A stretch of 64,000 bases of DNA from the NCBI RefSeq assembly GCF_900114545.1, contig NZ_FOTI01000002.1, forward strand, positions 62,001 through 126,000, in the 5' to 3' direction. Position 1 is the first letter of the stretch. Each line of letters begins with the position of its first letter. Shown piece by piece: positions 61,652 through 64,000 of the stretch. The notes below the pieces were generated by a model, which had not been told where the DNA came from, did no database searches, and saw nothing but the letters and a program-made list of their open reading frames with translations. Origin of the DNA: Halanaerobium salsuginis. GTDB taxonomy: Bacteria > Bacillota > Halanaerobiia > Halanaerobiales > Halanaerobiaceae. The translations under genes and the position numbers were made by a program.

Positions 61652-63178
61652 ATGTACAGCTATTTATATTCTAGTGTAATCAGTGGTGTAAAAGCAGAAA
61701 TAGTTAGAGTAGAAATAGATATTTCACGGGGATTACCTGGTTTTAATATAGTTGGTCTAGCTGGCAAAACAGTCAAAGAATCTGCCCAACGAGTCCGTTC
61801 AGCGATTATTAACTCTGGTTTTGAATGGCCAGTTAAAAAAATAACAGTTAATCTTGCCCCAGGTAATATTAATAAATATGGTTCTCATTTTGATCTTGCT
61901 ATTGCAGCTGCACTATTAGAATGTTCAGGTCAAATTAAAATCATTGATAAAGCAAAAACAATCTTAGCAGGAGAACTCAATTTAAATGGTAAAATCAACT
62001 CTGTTAAAGGGCTAATCTCAATGTTAATTGAAGCTAAAAATAATAATTTTAAACAAGCAGTTTTACCTGCTGCTAATAAAACAGAAAGCTCTTTAGTTAA
62101 AAGTATTGACTACTATTTAATCGATCATTTAAAACAAATAAATAAATTTAATCACTATTCTTCAGATAATTCAAAACAAATTAAACAAAATAACTATACA
62201 GCAAAGAAATATCCCGATCTATCTGAGATTAAGGGTCAGAAAAATGCTAAAGAAGCAATTTTAACAGCTGCTGCTGGTGGCCATAATTTGCTTTTGATCG
62301 GTCCCCCTGGTTGTGGAAAAACAGTTCTTGCTCAATCAATAGTTAAATTATTACCGCCTCTAGATAAAAAGGAGTTTTTAGAAACAGCCTCTATTTATAG
62401 TATTTCAGATAATTTAGCTGAGTTAAATTTAAACAAACGCTATCGACCTTTTGTTGCACCACATCATTCAATAACAAGCGCAGCTTTAATTGGAGGTGGG
62501 AAAATACCAGCCCCTGGTGAAATATCACTGGCTCATAATGGAGTGCTTTTTTTAGATGAACTACCTGAATTTAAAAATAGAGTATTGGCTAATTTAAGAG
62601 AACCATTAGAAAATAAATCAATAAAAATTGTTCGTCAGCAGGGCAGTTTTTATTTCCCGGCCAACTTTCAATTCATTGCTGCAATGAATCCCTGCCCCTG
62701 TGGTTTTGCTGGAGTTAAAAACAGAGAATGTCGCTGCTCAGAAAGAGATATAATTCGCTATCAGCAAAAATTATCTGGCCCACTTAAGGACAGAATTGAT
62801 CTTCAAGTTGAGGTTCTTCCTTTAGCAAAAGAAGAAATTTTGAATAAAAATTCAGTTCAAGCAAAGATTAACTATCAAAGCAAAGTGAAAGACGCTCTGG
62901 CTAGACAGAATTTTCGCTATCAAAATACAAAAATAAAAAACAATTCCGAATTGGAATTACATGATTTAGATAAATACTGTAAATTATCAGAGACAAGCAG
63001 TTATCTGCTTGATCAAGCCTTTGCTGAATTAAAGTTAAGTATAAGAGGCTATATTAGATTAATAAGAGTTGCCAGAACAATAGCAGATCTCAATCAAAAT
63101 GAGAAAATTAAAGATGAAGATTTATTTAAAGCAATTGATTTTCGCTGGTATGCAGAAAAATCAGAAATGCTGCTTTAA
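61652..63178 (+). CDS. comM: ComM/YifB family Mg-chelatase-like AAA ATPase
   Basis: This 508-residue protein is a hexameric AAA+ helicase that promotes branch migration during natural transformation. Domains: an N-terminal Lon-like domain with EVDISRGLPGFNIVGLAGKT, then Walker A LLIGPPGCGKTVLAQS, a Walker B/sensor region VLFLDELPEFKNRVLANLREPLE (core LFLDELPEF) and the AAMNPCPCGFAG zinc motif. The C-terminal helical domain completes it. It ends at 63178, overlapping the convergent queT end by 18 nt. Together with dprA it supports recombination of incoming DNA. Confidence 0.92.
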   Translation: MYSYLYSSVISGVKAEIVRVEIDISRGLPGFNIVGLAGKTVKESAQRVRSAIINSGFEWPVKKITVNLAPGNINKYGSHFDLAIAAALLECSGQIKIIDKAKTILAGELNLNGKINSVKGLISMLIEAKNNNFKQAVLPAANKTESSLVKSIDYYLIDHLKQINKFNHYSSDNSKQIKQNNYTAKKYPDLSEIKGQKNAKEAILTAAAGGHNLLLIGPPGCGKTVLAQSIVKLLPPLDKKEFLETASIYSISDNLAELNLNKRYRPFVAPHHSITSAALIGGGKIPAPGEISLAHNGVLFLDELPEFKNRVLANLREPLENKSIKIVRQQGSFYFPANFQFIAAMNPCPCGFAGVKNRECRCSERDIIRYQQKLSGPLKDRIDLQVEVLPLAKEEILNKNSVQAKINYQSKVKDALARQNFRYQNTKIKNNSELELHDLDKYCKLSETSSYLLDQAFAELKLSIRGYIRLIRVARTIADLNQNEKIKDEDLFKAIDFRWYAEKSEMLL

Positions 63179-63607
63179 ATATTTAACTAATGGTATACCA
63201 AGAATAACCACTACAACCGCTTCACTGGCTCCAATCTGCAGGACAGTTAACCAATAAGGTAAAGAAAATAATAAATGTAGATAAATACTGATTAAAAAAG
63301 CATTAAAAAGAATTGGGCTTAAATAAGCAATTATGTTATTTCTATTCTTATAAGTAACATAAGCTGCTAATAAAGTAACTAAACTACCGCCAATAATGTC
63401 TACCATACCAAGGCCACCAATAATATTAGCCAGAAGTACTCCTAAAAATAAAGCTGGCACTGCTTCTGGAAAAATTATTGGCAAAACAGTTAGAGCTTCT
63501 GCTGCTCGGAACTGAATCGGACCAAAACTAACTGGAGCTAAGAAATAAGTTATTGCAATATAAAGAGCTGTAATAGCAGCTCCTCTTGCTAATTTTTTAG
63601 TCTTCAT
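63161..63607 (-). CDS. queT: QueT-type queuosine precursor ECF transporter S component
   Basis: This 148-residue membrane protein has about five hydrophobic helices. The QueT pattern GPIQFRAAEALTVLPIIFPE sits in the N-terminal third, preceded by GAAITALYIAITYFLAPVSF. QueT proteins are substrate-binding S components that use a shared ECF energy-coupling module to import 7-deazaguanine precursors of queuosine. It overlaps rnhB by 11 nt and is therefore probably cotranscribed with it. No preQ1 riboswitch is visible at its start, since the upstream region is rnhB coding sequence. The partner EcfAA'T genes are not in the window. Confidence 0.8.
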   Translation of the reverse strand: MKTKKLARGAAITALYIAITYFLAPVSFGPIQFRAAEALTVLPIIFPEAVPALFLGVLLANIIGGLGMVDIIGGSLVTLLAAYVTYKNRNNIIAYLSPILFNAFLISIYLHLLFSLPYWLTVLQIGASEAVVVVILGIPLVKYLKQHF

Positions 63608-64000
63608 TTAATTCATCCTTCCTAATTTTTCCTAACGGTACTTTAGCAAATGTCTGCCGATGAATTGGAGTTGCACCATATTTATTTAAAGCTGCAATAT
63701 GCTCAGCTGTTCCATAGCCCTTATTAGAAGCCAAATTGTATTCGGGATACTTTTTCGCATATTCAAAAATCAAATTATCTCTAGTCACCTTAGCAATAAT
63801 TGAAGCTGCTGCAATTGTATTAACTTTTGCATCACCATTTATGACTGCCTGCTGCTCAACTGAAATTCCCGGGATTACTGCATTACCATCAATTAATAAT
63901 AAATCGGGATTACACTTTAAATTGGGAAGTAAATCTTTAACAGCTCTCTTCATTGCAACAAAGGTTGCCTCTCTAATATTATATTTATCAATTTCTAGAT
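63597..64000 (-). CDS. rnhB: Ribonuclease HII (C-terminal part; runs off the window)
   Basis: The visible part of the protein (about 134 residues) ends at the stop 63597-63599; the start lies beyond 64000. It shows REATFVAMKRAVKDLLPN, LLIDGNAVIPGI, VNTIAAASIIAKVTRDNLIFEYAKKYP (core ASIIAKVTRD) and HIAALNKYGATPIHRQTF, typical of the C-terminal half of RNase HII. It removes ribonucleotides from DNA and RNA-DNA hybrids. Being divergent in orientation from yraN-comM, it shows a local inversion relative to Bacillus, where rnhB, yraN and comM are neighbours on one strand. Confidence 0.93.
   Translation of the reverse strand, partial: LEIDKYNIREATFVAMKRAVKDLLPNLKCNPDLLLIDGNAVIPGISVEQQAVINGDAKVNTIAAASIIAKVTRDNLIFEYAKKYPEYNLASNKGYGTAEHIAALNKYGATPIHRQTFAKVPLGKIRKDELNED

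Noticed and set aside
1-64000. CRISPR arrays, insertion sequences, prophage genes, toxin-antitoxin or restriction systems, tRNA or rRNA genes
   Set aside because: I saw no repeat-spacer pattern, transposase, integrase, phage structural gene, tRNA cloverleaf or rRNA stretch. The window is mostly core genome.

Overview
The window is about 64 kb of AT-rich DNA (roughly one third G+C by eye) from a low-GC bacterium of Firmicutes type. Three things point to a diderm, probably halophilic or fermentative anaerobe of the Halanaerobiales kind. First, the gene order is the classic Firmicutes one (dprA-topA-hslVU-codY-rpsB-tsf-pyrH-frr-uppS-cdsA-dxr-rseP-polC-rimP-nusA-rnpM-infB-rbfA-nrnA-truB-ribF-rpsO-pnp). 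Second, there is a complete TonB-ExbB-ExbD energy module with a TonB-dependent outer-membrane receptor, which only makes sense with an outer membrane. Third, there are oxygen-defence genes of anaerobes (desulforedoxin, a glutaredoxin/AhpF-like fusion) and a Trk potassium system. The taxonomic placement is inference; no rRNA or tRNA gene was seen in the window.

Layout. 1-6.6 kb: a partial redox flavoprotein, a YlbF-family regulator, a BaiN-type flavoprotein, a MalY-type C-S lyase and two peptidases. 6.8-13.5 kb: an esterase, then asnS, an exported flavoprotein, an alkyltransferase and oligoendopeptidase F in one minus-strand unit, and a 41-residue desulforedoxin. 13.6-25.1 kb: lysC-hom-thrB, dut, two cell-wall enzymes, a JAMM-DinG helicase fusion, nfo, pnp and rpsO. 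25.2-53.3 kb: a nearly unbroken minus-strand block of translation, transcription, replication, isoprenoid, phospholipid and proteolysis genes. 53.5-55.7 kb: trkH-trkA on the plus strand. 55.8-61.1 kb: a SIMPL protein and the btuB-tonB-exbB-exbD unit headed by a cobalamin riboswitch. 61.2-64 kb: yraN-comM converging on queT-rnhB.

Most genes are core housekeeping. Six points stand out. (1) The homoserine dehydrogenase in the lysC-thrB cluster has lost all four classical catalytic residues. (2) The DinG-type helicase carries an intact N-terminal JAMM metalloprotease-type domain. (3) The B12 riboswitch leader has a visible competing pairing between the 5' edge of the aptamer and the terminator arm. 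(4) Two genes have a strong Shine-Dalgarno sequence too far from the start, with a hairpin that would close the gap. (5) A 101-bp multi-hairpin element lies between topA and hslV. (6) Exported and outer-membrane features (an S-layer-like tail and a TonB with a lysine-rich linker) fit a diderm envelope. I found no CRISPR array, insertion sequence, phage or classical defence system.
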